Origin: Proales similis
Taxonomy: Eukaryota; Rotifera; Eurotatoria; Ploima; Proalidae
Reading direction: 5' to 3'
DNA length: 64,000 nt
Assembly: GCA_019059635.1 (NCBI GenBank)
Contig: JAGVRJ010000004.1
Coordinates: forward strand, 2,480,001 to 2,544,000
Position numbers and translations under genes: made by a program. This document shows positions 1 through 11,061 of this stretch, one piece after another. Position 1 is the stretch's first letter. Each line of letters starts with the position of its first letter. Below the pieces are notes generated by a model. The model worked only from the letters and a program-made list of their open reading frames with translations. It did not search any database and had not been told where the DNA came from.

Positions 1-93
1 ACATGGATGATAGACAGCCTGATGATAGACTGTAATCGTCTCTTGTGAACAAAGACTCCTTGCCCTCTTGAGCTTCATTTTCATTTATTTTGG

Positions 94-779
94 CTAATGA
101 CGATTGGTGAGGAGCGACTCGATGGCCACCGAAAAGAGCGCGAAACCGAGACCACCAAAGAGGGCTGGCTTGATTCCTGCGCGAAGGCCGAGGACTCCGC
201 CGCTTAGAAATCCGGCCCAGAAGCCGTTTGAGAGATCAGTTCTGCCTCTAAATGACTCAATGTTGCACTCAAATGCGCTGAACACAAGACCGATGACAGC
301 AAAATTTTTTCCGTTCGACAGCGCCCTTGACTTGAACTCGAGTGCTAGCTCCCGCATGGTCGGCACTCGGGTCTGATTGATTGTGTACATTGGATCGACG
401 CTGGCCGTAAATAGACCGAACACGGCACCGAAAGCAAAACCTTAAAACCAATGTGTCGAAATGAGATCGCTTTGAACATTCAACAGTTTGAGGCCTTACC
501 GCCCACTCCGCTTATGGCGCACTTGAAGGCGCATGACTCGGCTGCAGCCATGATGCGCTTTTCCATTTGCTGATTTTGATTCAGCTGTTGCTGCTGTTGA
601 TTCAGCGTGCCTGAATGTTTTTTTTTCGTTTTTAGTACCGCGCTGGGAGATTAGGGTTGCAGGGTCACATTACCATAGGTGGACACTTTGTTCGGTCCGA
701 TCAGACGCTGAATGTAAAGGTTAAATGTGGCTTCAGCGTTTGCCACATTACTTTGATTAAAGCCTTCGGCTGTGCTCAT
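94..779 (-). CDS. TIMM22: Mitochondrial import inner membrane translocase subunit Tim22
   Basis: Three exons (674-779, 500-610, 94-440) join in frame to a 187-residue protein. Introns are 63 and 59 nt with clean GT..AG ends. The core matches the Tim17/22/23 family: a Cys-bearing segment ESCAFK, then G-rich membrane segments around GLFTAS, SRALSNGKNFAVIG, FSAFECNIES and FRAG-like LRAGIKPALFGGLGFALFS. Tim22 inserts multispanning carrier proteins into the inner mitochondrial membrane. Human TIMM22 is 194 residues, so length fits. A Gln/Asn-rich stretch (LNQQQQQLNQNQQ) follows the first splice junction and is not typical of the family. The start at 779 is the first ATG upstream of the conserved IGP motif. 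A minus-strand AATAAA lies just past the stop (84-89). Confidence 0.95.
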
Positions 780-1263
780 TTCAAATAGTTCAACCTACGC
801 CGAGCTTCTTCTCCCTTCGCACGCATATAGACACATTATGCTCACAATAAAGTTAGCTCACTTTTTTTTTCCTTCGCTTATTCATGCAATCACGCAGACG
901 CACATAATTTCAAAGCGAAAGAATGATTTGGCGCCACAATTCGAATATCGAGGCACTTTGAATTCGGCCGATACCGCTCAGGTCAGATCAGGTCTGTTAA
1001 TTGAGCCCTCTTTCTGTCGATTGTAGCATTGGCCGTTGACGAATTGCATTTATAGATGAAGTCTGCTGGGCCAACACATTCTCGAATGGATCAAGAGCCG
1101 AAACAGAGTTGGCTCGAATGCGATAAGGCTTATCTCTATTAAGTCGTTAAATCGATGAAGAAATGACGACGATGATGGCGAACAAGAGGATGACGAACAG
1201 AACGAATAGCGTGCTTTTAGAGCATTTTCAACTGCAACCATTTGGATTTTCACTGCAGCCAAC
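780..1263. promoter_or_regulatory. Divergent intergenic region between TIMM22 and the LRR-like gene
   Basis: This 484-nt spacer separates two genes transcribed away from each other, so it must contain both promoters. It is AT-rich with a T tract near 860. I see no strong TATA box and no convincing coding exon; the short open frames here lack homology. Confidence 0.4.
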
Positions 1264-2505
1264 ATGAAACAAAGCTATTTTCTCTTATTCGCATTGTTCC
1301 TATTGGCCAATGGAGAGAATGAGTGTCCTGAAAAGTGCGACTGCGCTCTGACCACAGTCATCTTGTGCCGAAATGTGAGCGACTTGCGCGAGCTTGATTT
1401 CAGGCGACTTCGAAATTCCAGAGTAGAACGAATCGAATTGAGCGTATCGTCAGGCGTTCAATTGAACGATGCTCTCAGCCTCGACGGACTTGCTTACGGA
1501 CCCGAGCTTCATGTAGTTCTAGACGGATTCAGCTCGTTCGAATTAGACAGCAATCCGTTCCGGCGATATTCGCTTCGCTTTTCAACTCTAGAGATTCAAC
1601 GTAGCGTTCTTACGTTTCAGTACAAGCAGCGTTCATTAAACGACTATGATTGTGACCAGCTCGTCGCTGATAACTCGACCGAATCGAACTTGTTTTCCTC
1701 GTTTAGGAAAGTTATTTTCAGCCAGACAACCAGCTTGGCGTCAATCTGTCCGTTTTTGTTCAAAAACGTCCACATCGAGCGAGTTGAGTTTGAGCGCGTG
1801 CAAACACTTCCGTCGTTTGAGGCGCTCAACTCATTGAACGGATTGCAAAATCTAAATTCGAACATAGACGCGCTGGAGATTCGATGGAGTGAACTCAATT
1901 TGGGCAGCTACGTGCTCAATCAGTACATTTTCATGCTGACCAAGGAAGTTCGTCTGGAACAAGTGAAATTGAATTCGATCGACGTTTACACATTCGGCTC
2001 CCTCAACAGACTCGAGCTGGTCTATTTTGATTTGATAAACATGAAAGTGTTTTTGAACTACGCCGACATGGAATGGATGCGGTTCTTGTATTCTTTTCGA
2101 CCACTTGAGGTCTACTTCAACTTGCAAGGAGAGGTCTATGAGTTTGGCAACGAACACTTTTGTCAGTTCAAATACTTTCCCCACAACTACAATGTGTTGA
2201 GCAGATTCCTGTTGGACAACGGCCAAAAGCTCAACTGCAGCTCATGCGATTTAATGCAGCTTGTGCGCAATTACGGAAAATTCGCCACAGCCTCTTCACT
2301 GCAACAGACATTCGACTGCGGTCTCGACCTTGAGGAAAGCATCCAGGCCTGTGAGTTGGATGAGCGGGTCCGAAAATGCTATGAGTCATCCACAACTCGA
2401 CTTGAAGGGTCCACTGTGCCCAATCGAAGCGCACAAAGTCGCTCGGCATCGATTGTCGTTTTTTTCGTTTTCCTTTTTTCCTTGTTTAGAGTTGAATTTG
2501 TTTGA
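1264..2505 (+). CDS. Secreted or GPI-anchored leucine-rich-repeat-like protein
   Basis: An uninterrupted 413-residue frame. Residues 1-17 are a signal peptide. It is followed by CPEKCDCALTTVILC, which has the cysteine spacing of an LRR N-terminal cap. The body (about 40-330) is rich in spaced L/I/F with loosely periodic 'L..L.L' segments, so it probably folds as a degenerate LRR or L-domain solenoid. Cysteines cluster again near 320-370. The last ~20 residues are hydrophobic (VVFFVFLFSLFR) after a Ser-rich linker, as in a GPI signal or C-terminal membrane anchor. Several N-x-S/T sites are present. I do not recognise a specific orthologue; a cell-surface adhesion or recognition role is inference. 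Confidence 0.75.
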   Translation: MKQSYFLLFALFLLANGENECPEKCDCALTTVILCRNVSDLRELDFRRLRNSRVERIELSVSSGVQLNDALSLDGLAYGPELHVVLDGFSSFELDSNPFRRYSLRFSTLEIQRSVLTFQYKQRSLNDYDCDQLVADNSTESNLFSSFRKVIFSQTTSLASICPFLFKNVHIERVEFERVQTLPSFEALNSLNGLQNLNSNIDALEIRWSELNLGSYVLNQYIFMLTKEVRLEQVKLNSIDVYTFGSLNRLELVYFDLINMKVFLNYADMEWMRFLYSFRPLEVYFNLQGEVYEFGNEHFCQFKYFPHNYNVLSRFLLDNGQKLNCSSCDLMQLVRNYGKFATASSLQQTFDCGLDLEESIQACELDERVRKCYESSTTRLEGSTVPNRSAQSRSASIVVFFVFLFSLFRVEFV

Positions 2506-2865
2506 ATCAGGCAAAGAATTCACTAGTCAAACTGTCCTCTCTCTCTGCTCAGTGTCTAGTCGAGGCGATATAAATTCAAAGCTCAAATGCGCATTTTAAC
2601 TTTCTGACTGAAATGAATATTTAAATCGCAAGCTGTTGCTTTGCATTCCATCTTCAAGCATCTTTCTTTTCACAAGCCTTAAGCTTATTTGTCGTCAATG
2701 CAAATGAGCTCACTGGCCACAGATTGAACCGGAGGTGTTTTCTCCGCTTTCTGTTTAAGTGATCTACGGCCTTAGCTAGGAGTGGTTATTTACTTAGAAA
2801 CGCAGCAAATTCAGCCATTTTAGAACTGGCAGAAAGGCAAACTGAACAAATTCAGGCAGCAAAAT
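2506..2865. other. Intergenic spacer, nothing recognised
   Basis: A 360-nt AT-rich gap holding the 3' UTR of the LRR-like gene and the promoter of the next small secreted gene. No coding exon or RNA gene is evident. Confidence 0.4.
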
Positions 2866-3289
2866 ATGAATCTTATGAGTGCATTGAGTTCAGCAATACT
2901 CCTGCTGGCGGTGATTACTTGCGAGACAAGAGCCCTGGCGGCGTGTAAGAATCCAGCTTCGCGAGCCGCTCAATACGTGGCCAATTAAATTTAAATCATT
3001 TTAAGCGTACGACTGTCCTGTGATAAGCTCGTGCCCCAACCCGTGCTCGATAGTGAAAGACGAATTCCAATGCGATCAATGTGTTTGCGATGCAGAGCCC
3101 GAGTGTGTCGAAGAGCCATGTGATGGCCTCTATTGCAATCAAGTGATGGTGCCCATGCCCGGTGGCGGCGAATGCCCGCAATGTGTTTGTGGCAACGAGT
3201 CAGACGCGTTTATTATTGTGGATGAAGACGACGAGTACCAAGCTGGCAGTGATGACTCGCAAGAAAATAGCGATCAGAAGCGACGATAA
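2866..3289 (+). CDS. Small secreted cysteine-rich protein
   Basis: Two exons (2866-2944 and 3006-3289) joined across a 61-nt intron (phase 1) give 120 residues. Exon 1 encodes an almost complete signal peptide. The mature part has a compact pattern CPVISSCPNPC...CDQCVC..CVEEPCDGLYC...CPQCVCG, resembling antistasin-like or VWC-type inhibitor modules ('CPxCxC' repeated). The C-terminal 30 residues are acidic (VDEDDEYQAGSDDSQE) and end in KRR. A protease-inhibitor-type role is possible by analogy, but the cysteine spacing does not match one family well enough for me to name it. Confidence 0.8.
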
Positions 3290-3620
3290 TTAACTATCGC
3301 GACGGTCTCACTTCACATTATTTCACTTTTAAATCTAATTTCTCTTTGAGCAGCTCTTAAAGAAACAAATAAAATTAATTAAAAAAAAACAAGCAGACAT
3401 CAGACTTGGCCTAATTGCAACATGTTGGCTCAAGCGGAAGAATACGGCACCAAATCGTTTCGGATCTGAACTGGTTTGTGCTAGCTGCGGGGTGCCTGAC
3501 AGCAGGTCTAGTTTGACTTTTTTTGTGCTATAAAGCCCGATTGGTTCAGGCTCAGAAGCAAGAAAAGTTGAAACAAACACAATACAATAGAAAAAGAGAG
3601 GACACGCAGAGTGAGCGATC
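3290..3620. promoter_or_regulatory. Intergenic region with TATA-like element for the following Ly6 gene
   Basis: A 331-nt spacer. A TATAAAG motif at 3529-3535 lies about 90 nt upstream of the Ly6 start codon, and an AATAAA at 3367-3372 probably ends the preceding transcript. Nothing else is recognised. Confidence 0.4.
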
Positions 3621-4120
3621 ATGAAAACAGCACTCTATTTGACCTTGTTCCTTTTTTGCCTGTGTAAGATTGCGCAGTTTGAGTAAAATAAATTTTTTCT
3701 TCATTTCCGCTGAATAGGGCTTTGGCCTGAATATTCAGAAGCGATAAGCTGCTATCGCTGCAACGACACGGATCCAAACTGCGGGGATCCATTTCAGGCC
3801 AGAAGCGAGTATGAGATCACATGCGATAGAACTCATCCTTTCTGTGAGGTAAGTGTCTCTGATTGCCTTTTTCGCACTTGGTTGATGTGTGGCCGCTGCG
3901 TTCGGTTTGCATTTAGAAAATTGTCGAGTATACGTGGGGCCAGCCTCGAATATTAAGAAATTGCGCCCTTCAATGCACAAAGGGAGAGTTTGCGATTGGC
4001 CAATATTATGTGGTGGACACATTCTGCTGCACCAAAGACTATTGCAACAGTGCCAAAGGTCAAATGAACTTTTCGCTGCTAGCTGCTCTTTTGCCTGCCA
4101 TTTTGCTTTTTACCCTTTGA
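3621..4120 (+). CDS. Ly6/uPAR-domain GPI-anchored protein
   Basis: Three exons (3621-3663, 3718-3848, 3917-4120) join consistently to 125 residues. The signal peptide spans exon 1 and the start of exon 2. The mature protein begins CYRCNDTDPNCGDPF and ends with the diagnostic CCTKDYCN box, the hallmark of three-finger Ly6/uPAR folds. A hydrophobic C-terminus (LLAALLPAILLFTL) follows and is a likely GPI-attachment signal. Ly6 proteins act at the cell surface as ligands or modulators of receptors and channels and in septate junctions; which role applies here cannot be told. Confidence 0.88.
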
Positions 4121-4353
4121 TGGGCGCAATAATTTAAGCCACTATCACAAGCTGTCACTGCTTCTAAAATTTTCGAGGAGTTTTTATTGCAAACTTTTGA
4201 ATAAATCTCATAAAATTCATTTCAATCAGTCTAGTCCGATTAGCTGGAATCAAAAGGCCTCGTTTAAATTGTGAGTGTCAATATCTTCTAAAGTGAATTA
4301 AAGGCCAGGACCAGCTTGATGCTGCCCGAGGGGTTACATAAATGCGATAAAAA

Positions 4354-7300
4354 TCACTTTTTAGCCAGTTTTGCTGGTGCCTTGACACCTCTTCGCACGA
4401 TTATGTTAAAAACATCAATCACCACGAAGCAAGCATAGAACGTGACCAGAATGACGATTGCAATTACGCTTGCAGCCGTAATCGTGTTCTCAATTTGTTG
4501 GAGCGCGTTGCTTTTTGTTTGGCATTGCTCGCCGCTGAAATACTGCACGCAGTCGCAATAGACTCGGCGGCTTTTCTTTTCGACTTTACAGACCCCGCTG
4601 CCCGAGCAGCTGACGTTCTTGCACAAGTCGATCTCTATTTGGCAGAGATTTCCTTCGTAGAAATGCGAGCATTCACAACTAAACGTGCTGGTCGAATTTG
4701 AAATGCATGTGCCGTTGTTCAAACAAGGCTTGTATGAGCATGGCAGCAGATTGATATCACAGTTTCGTCCTCCGAACGGCTTCTGGCATTTGCACACTAT
4801 TTGACCGAATTCGTTCAGATCGCAATGGCCTTGATTCGAACAGTTGAGCAGACATTCGCTCAAGTCGAGACCCGACTCCAATACTTGAAGCTGAGTGTTT
4901 GTTTCCAGCTGGGTAAACGGAGTATTATGCGCGAATGCGGTTTCCAAACTGGCCAAAGTCTCCGGGCTCAGGTTTGAAGCCATGGTTTGATTGTGTGTTG
5001 AAGACATGCTGCCATCATCATCTGAATCGTCTTCTTCAACTCCTGAAGAGGACGACTCGGATGATGATTTTGAGGTGGACGACGTTTCAAATTGAGACTC
5101 AGTTGTCAATTGGCCATCGGCCAGATTTGGTGCCACTGTCGTGCTGCTTCCTCCTAAAACTTCTATTTCAATATGCGATTTTTGCCCAAGAAAATCCGAA
5201 AATTCCACGTTTTTCTTTCCTGGTGAAGAATAAGATTTAGATAGAGTTTCATGCCTCTTATCGCCCATTTTCTTCAATCGAACCATATATCGCCAGCCGC
5301 TTGACTCATGGGTCGGATAAACGTAACTCATTAATGACTCATTGAAACCAAATATGAGATCAGCATGACTTGCGCCATCTGACGTGTCTAGGCCAATTCT
5401 GATCGGAATATTAAACTCGCCAAGCACAAGCACTGGTATACTGAAATCATGGATTTCCACGCCGTCTAAATCGATTGTATTAAGCCCCTTTTCAAGCTGG
5501 ATTTCTTTCAGGAAAAGAAGATCTGGCTCGTAATTGCTGGTGTGACTCTGACCCATTCCTTTATAGCAGCTAACGTTATAATTGCATGGACTCAATTTTA
5601 CCAGCTTATGAAAATAGGGTCTAATCGACTCATTTTATCAATAACAAAAACTCCACAGCTTACCAAAAACGTGAGGTTTCCTGAATCAAGAGAATAGATT
5701 TCAAGCGTTTCAAGGGTCGAAGGTGGATAGACAAAGCTATTGCGCAGTGCTAGACCCGATTCTGGCAGCAATTTAACCCATGAAGTGGAAGCTGACGGCA
5801 TTTCTGAAAACAAAAATCATTCATCTAGATTCTTTCAGAGGCGTGGCTGATTCAATGAGCTATTACGATAAGAGTCCAAGCTGACGTACTGCAAGTCATT
5901 ACTCTCGAATTTAACTGTATATGTGGCCAAATTGTTTGTGTAATGTTTGTGGGTGGCAGTGAAATTGCACATGAACGTCTCCAAGACATTCACTTTGGTC
6001 GGGCAGAACAAGTCCATGTGCGTCTCTGGCATCGCTTTAGGGCAAAATTGAAGGCTAGATGTGGCTGAGACTTATTTAAAGAAAATTACCGGCTGTTACT
6101 CTGGCTTCTGACAAGAAAACGTAAACGTAAGTATTTCCTTTCTGATGGCCATGCATCACTCTGACAAGATAGAGGCCCATTTCGTCGAATGTTAAATTGA
6201 AATTGAAAAATATCATGCCTAAATAATTGTATCCTTGATTAAACTCGTTCGAGTGTTTCAGGTGTCAAAGCCTACCAGTTTGCGAAGGAAAAACGTAAAT
6301 CGGATCTCTGCCGTCAGCTTGAATTTCAACAAAACTGACGCCGTCAGAGACCAATATTGTGCTACAATCGGCGATTGAGTTCACCTCAATCTCGGTCGTA
6401 CAATTCAAGATCAATGTCTCGGAGCCTGTTGGATAGAGTTCAGATTTGATTTTCGATAAATCAATTGCATTTCTTACTCAAAGTTGAGGGTATATTGTGA
6501 AGAGGATCGGAAACTTTGTAAAGAAGTGAACGTAAAAAAAAGCGAATACAAAGAAAAGAGAATAGCGAAACAAAAAAGGCAACCAACCGAAGACGCGCAA
6601 GATATTTTGTTTCCAGTCTCCGCCGCAAAACTGAATCGGATCACCCGCACAAACGCTGTTGCATTCGGTCAATGGCAAATAAGCAGCACTTGGATATGTT
6701 GGATAACAGTAACACCAAGTGCCGAATTGAACAGCCGCGATCTCTCTGCCGTTCAAATAGCAGACAAACGCGCAGCTCTCCAAGGTAGTTTCATTTGATG
6801 TGAATTTCATGATGCTTGAATCATGGTAGACTTCTAGCGAGCTTTCAACACATTGGTTCAAGTTTTCAAAGCCGACTGCAGTCGGTGGGCCATATCCTTT
6901 ATTTAAGGTCAGTTCCTAGCGGACGAAGAGACAATTTACAATTTTTTTTCCAACCTATCGATTGAAATACGCTGTGAAAGGACATAGTCAGAGAGCCGCA
7001 GTATTGATTCGAATTTCCGTTACAATGAAATGAACACTTTGCTCCGTCTACTTGGGTGCCAACCTGATGTTCAGAGCAGCGGCAGTCGGTTCTACGTTCA
7101 TTGAATAAAACTCTCAGCATGAAATGGTGGTCAGAAAACACAAACTGAGCACAAACCCAAACGACAAGATCATGAATTGCAAACCACGATCTTGACAAAA
7201 GTAAAAGCATCTGTCCGCGTCCATAAACTGTGTGTATAGACGGCTACCACTCAAACTAGTGAGATCAATATGAAAGCATCCGATATAGTGGGCAAAAGAC

Positions 7301-7422
7301 TGGCCTGAAATCCACAGCTAATAAGGTCCAACATTTAAACAGCTGGTTGAGAGTGGCTTACCTGCAACGCTCAAGATTCTTGAGCATATCAGCGTGATTA
7401 CTATTTGCGCAAAACGCCGCAT
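4354..7422 (-). CDS. Single-pass receptor with two WSC domains, a central ectodomain and three EGF domains
   Basis: Ten exons join in frame: 7362-7422, 7157-7304, 6955-7112, 6588-6896, 6478-6513 (a 36-nt microexon), 6276-6425, 6090-6218, 5867-6034, 5664-5803, 4354-5604. The product is 849 residues. Order: signal peptide (about 1-20); WSC domain 1 (~24-115, starting YIGCFHID, with CRCSEHQ); WSC domain 2 (~135-225, with WCYCYPTYPSA and FCGGDW); a ~300-residue beta-rich, glycosylated region; a Ser/acidic mucin-like stalk; three EGF modules (~660-790, e.g. CLLNCSNQGHCDLNEFG); one membrane helix (ASVIAIVILVTFYACFVVI); and a ~20-residue basic tail. WSC domains bind carbohydrate in known proteins, so glycan or matrix recognition is likely. 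I know no named orthologue with this order. Confidence 0.85.
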
Positions 7423-7850
7423 TTTTCAAATTTAAACTAAAATGACGATTTTAAAACGGCGTCTGCGAGCTTTTATAATCGATCAACTCTGAGCGTTAGC
7501 AAGTAATGAAAAGCAATTTTCTTGCTTTCGACATTTCTTTCGCCCAGGGTATCTTCGTCACTTAGACTGGCTGATCCTGAAACGCTCTTGCTTCCCAGAC
7601 TAGCAAGCAACAAAATCACGAAGTATTTCAGTGTTCCATTAATCGATTGCGAACCTGGCTCTAAATGCTTTAGGGCGATTCTTTGCCGGATGTTTGAATT
7701 TATTCCGCTATAAACGAACATCCACGCTTAAGCCAAATTAGTGGACTATTATTGAAGGTCGGGTTGCCATGGCAACGGTGAAATTTTCACTCGAATTTAC
7801 TCGTTGTGGACAGAGGCGATTAGTCCAGATAAGAAAGTCTTTAAGCCAAT
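7423..7850. promoter_or_regulatory. Divergent promoter region, WSC/EGF receptor and kizuna-like gene
   Basis: A 428-nt spacer between genes facing away from each other. The minus side has a TATA box; the plus side has none that I can see. No coding exon is supported. Confidence 0.45.
7470..7477 (-). promoter_or_regulatory. TATA box of the WSC/EGF receptor gene
   Basis: TATAAAAG reads on the minus strand 48 nt upstream of the start codon at 7422, a normal distance for a core promoter with a short 5' UTR. Assigned by position only. Confidence 0.5.
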
Positions 7851-10197
7851 ATGAACAATCCCTATTCAAATCGAATCGAATTTATTCGCAAATCAGATCA
7901 GCTTCAGCAGGAAATTGCTCAAAGGTTTGACCTTTTTGTTTTTTTTCTTACTCAATAAAGAGCATCTTTTTTTGAAAATTTTTGATCAGCGAGGGAGAGA
8001 GAATCCGTCTTGAATCGGAGCTTCATCGACTGGTCAATTCTGAGCAAGCAAAGTAAGCAATTTCAGGAGAGAACTCTATCGAACTTCACCTCAAATTTCA
8101 TGTGAAATCAGCATCAAGCGAAAAGCCCAGCGCCTGCAAGCTTACTATAAGCAGCTTTGTGATCAAGAAGAGAAGAGTATAAAGCGCAATGAGAACCTCT
8201 TAAACAATCTCAAGCGATTTGACTCGCAGTTTTCCGCCTTCGAATCCAAACTTGCCCGTCTGCAAAACATAAAAGTAAGAGCCACAAACAAACAAGAGAC
8301 GCACAATTGAGCTAATCTTGCCCGACCTAAACTTGAAGAATGAATGCATCACCTACGTGAAAAGCATCTATCCGGTCTGGACTCAGTCGAACAATCTGTT
8401 CAACGATAATCAGACCCTTGTTCAAACAAGAGAAAACGTTTTTCAACATGAGACAAGCGGCTCCTACAATTTGACGCCTGGCCAACAAGGCGGCGCATTT
8501 AATGCAACGACGAATTTACCTGAGCCCAAGCCGAGTGCACACACTCCCCAAGTTCATCAGCACAACAAACGGAATGAGACAGGCGAAGCTAGACAAGGTG
8601 CACTCAGTCAATTGATAAGTGCATCAGGTCTTATTGTAAATCGCGAAGCAAACGAGGCAAATATGAGCGCCACCCTGGGAAGCCTGCTGTTTAATCGAGA
8701 CGATCCACTATTACGAGACTACGAACAAGAAATAAAGAGGCAAGACGCGGTCGGAACGGACTCTTTGAACATGTCCTCATCGTTGAACGCGTTGCCTATG
8801 GCACAGTCAACTCTGGCGCCAGCAGATCAGCCAGCGCCGCCGTCTAAAGCGTCAGGCTCGTCAGTTCTCTCAGCTTTAATCAACGGCAACAGCTCAACCA
8901 TGTGAGTTCCATGCCGGCTAAATCAGAATTTTTATTCAGTTGAAATTCTTTCACTCTCAAGCGCTAAAAAGCCCGATGAACTAAGCATGAACGGACTGTA
9001 CTATTTGTTGGACCACATTGAGCTTGAGCTGAAGCACACCATTCATCCCGAGGACTTTTACCGGCAGCTCGATTGCGTTGCAAGCAAGAAATTCGGCATA
9101 ATCAAGTAATTTTCGGTTTTATTTATTTGAAACTCATGATTGGTCGTAAAAGAGCAAATTGTTTTTCAGAAAGGCAAATGAAAATGAATCGCTAGACGAT
9201 GAAAGCTCCAGAGACCTGTGTGCAGTTGTTGTCGAGCAGCTTCCGCTGCTTGTCAGAAATCTAACGCCCGGCAGTGGCGTTTTAAATCGAAAGATTCTTT
9301 CATCTCCAATTGAGCAGTTGAGCGAAAAATTCATCAGGGAGAACATAAATGAGGAAAGTGCGAGAAGGCTATGGGACAGATTGTTCAGGCATTTGATGGC
9401 AGTTAGACAGCTTGGCCTTCTTGATTCAGTGACGATCGGAAATGTGTTTGGATCATGTTTGCTGAACGAAAAAGATTTCGAATTGGCCGACAAAGCCTGT
9501 AAGGCGGTCACGCGAGCCATAAACGCCAAAGAAGCATTGGACAATCCGATCGAGCTGCTGAACGAGTCCAAATCGCTCACAGAGACAAGCCATCAGCAGG
9601 AGCTTTTGCTCTCCGGCACAAGCAAACTCAGAGAATCTTCGGCCTACCAGGACTTTCTCATGAATAGCACAAAGAGCAGGGCTGAGAAAGCGGCCCTTAA
9701 TTCAGGAGCAGACGATGACTACAACGAGGATATAGACGCTCTGGTCGCTCCCAAGTCGCTTCAATCGACTGGCAGTGGCAGTGGTAGAGTAAAATTAGCG
9801 CCTGGAGCCAGTCTGATCAGATCGCCCCGACAATGTAAGCGACCAGCAACCAACATTATCCGCTTCTGATTTCCTAACTATTAGTTCACTTTAAAACGCA
9901 CAGTTGGCGAGCCCGAGTTTGAGTTTAGTCTCGGATCTACATCTGATAGCCAGAAAAAAAACAATCTGAGCGCTCAGCTGAAAAGTCTACGCTCATCAAA
10001 AGATAGTCGCCTTCCAGGTAAATCAAGTCGCACACTCTCTAGGCTAAATGCGTATTTCTCACCGCTTTTGCTTTTCTCTTCAAGCTCATTTGCGCGATTT
10101 GGACAGCTCAGAAGAGTCAGAGAGTGTGAGCGAAGCCAAAGGAGCTCTGAGTCAAAAGAGCCAGAAGAGCGACGCTGATTTCGACTTTTATAACTGA
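7851..10197 (+). CDS. KIZ: Kizuna-like centrosomal coiled-coil protein
   Basis: Eight exons: 7851-7924, 7990-8052, 8112-8274, ~8339-8901, 8962-9105, 9170-9834, 9904-10017, 10085-10197; phases agree at each join. Exon 4 may instead begin at 8312, but that would make a 37-nt intron. The N-terminal coiled coil has a YYKQLCDQEEKSIKRNENLL segment followed by LKRFDSQFSAFESKLARLQ, matching the vertebrate kizuna N-terminus (KRF...KLQKLK) as I remember it. The extreme C-terminus is acidic/Ser-rich and ends DADFDFYN, like the DDSDDFYD-type end of kizuna. The middle is low complexity apart from a conserved-looking helix (LYYLLDHIELELKH). Kizuna stabilises pericentriolar material at mitosis in vertebrates. 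Identification rests on remembered similarity at both ends. Confidence 0.7.
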
Positions 10198-10284
10198 ATT
10201 AAACCCAAGAGAATGTAGAGTAGTCATTAAAAAAAGCCAGTATTATGCGATGGGTTTAAAGTTCAAGGCGAAATAAAATCGAAA

Positions 10285-11061
10285 TTATTCAACTTGTTGG
10301 CTTCTTGTAATTATTTCGTCCAACTCTTGTTGATTGGTGTTGTTGACTTTAACTTGAAAAATGGACTCGAATGCGTGAATGAAAGGCGCTTCTACTTCGG
10401 CCGTGGTCACCTGGCGTTCGAGTTGTTCGCTTAGAGACGTAACTCGCTTATCGGTGATGCCACACGGTACTATTTGCTTAAACCAGTTGAGATCAACATC
10501 GCAGTTGAGCGCCAGACCGTGATATGTTATGTATCGCTTGCTATGCACGCCGATTGCCGCAACTTTGGCATCATTCACCCAAACTCCAGTGTAGCCGATC
10601 GAGCAGAGTCGATACGCTTTCAGGTTGTAGGCTTTCTTGCACATTTCGATAATCACTGCTTCCAATTGACTGACGTACCACTTCAAACTGGGCTTGTGGT
10701 TGGCTTTAAGATTGAGAATCGGATAGACGACCAGTTGTCCAGGGCCGTGGAAGGTGATAAGACCGCCGCGATCGGTCTTGTTGACTTGAGCTCCGAAAGA
10801 GCGCAGCCGATCAAACAGCGCCTCGTCGTACTGACTGCGTCTGATTCCGACTGTGTAAACAGGCTCGTGCTCAGAAAAAATTAGCCGATCGGGAGCGTTC
10901 GGATTGGCGAGATGCTCGTTGAGAAAATGCTTCTGAAGCCGAAGGCATGAATCGTAAGCCATGCGGCCAACTCTAACAAGTTGGACTTGTCTGCCTGTCA
11001 TCTTTCTAAACCCCAAGCGAAAGAAAATTTTCTTTATCTGCCAAGGCTGTTTATTCATCAT
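10285..11061 (-). CDS. LIPT2: Lipoyl(octanoyl) transferase, mitochondrial
   Basis: A single exon of 258 residues when started at the ATG at 11061. LIPT2 moves octanoate from acyl-carrier protein to the lipoyl domain of the glycine cleavage H protein, the first step of lipoate synthesis in mitochondria. Family motifs are clear: EHEPVYTVGIRR, RGGLITFHGPGQLVVYPIL, the YTGVWV and KVAAIGVHSKRYITYHGLAL segments, and IVPCGITDKRVTSL (the PCG containing the thioester-forming Cys). The first ~25 residues (MMNKQPWQIKKIFFRLGFRK) are basic and aromatic, fitting a targeting peptide. The start overlaps the upstream POLR1D stop as ATGA; an in-frame ATG further upstream (11076) would lie inside POLR1D and is less likely. 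Confidence 0.93.
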   Translation of the reverse strand: MMNKQPWQIKKIFFRLGFRKMTGRQVQLVRVGRMAYDSCLRLQKHFLNEHLANPNAPDRLIFSEHEPVYTVGIRRSQYDEALFDRLRSFGAQVNKTDRGGLITFHGPGQLVVYPILNLKANHKPSLKWYVSQLEAVIIEMCKKAYNLKAYRLCSIGYTGVWVNDAKVAAIGVHSKRYITYHGLALNCDVDLNWFKQIVPCGITDKRVTSLSEQLERQVTTAEVEAPFIHAFESIFQVKVNNTNQQELDEIITRSQQVE

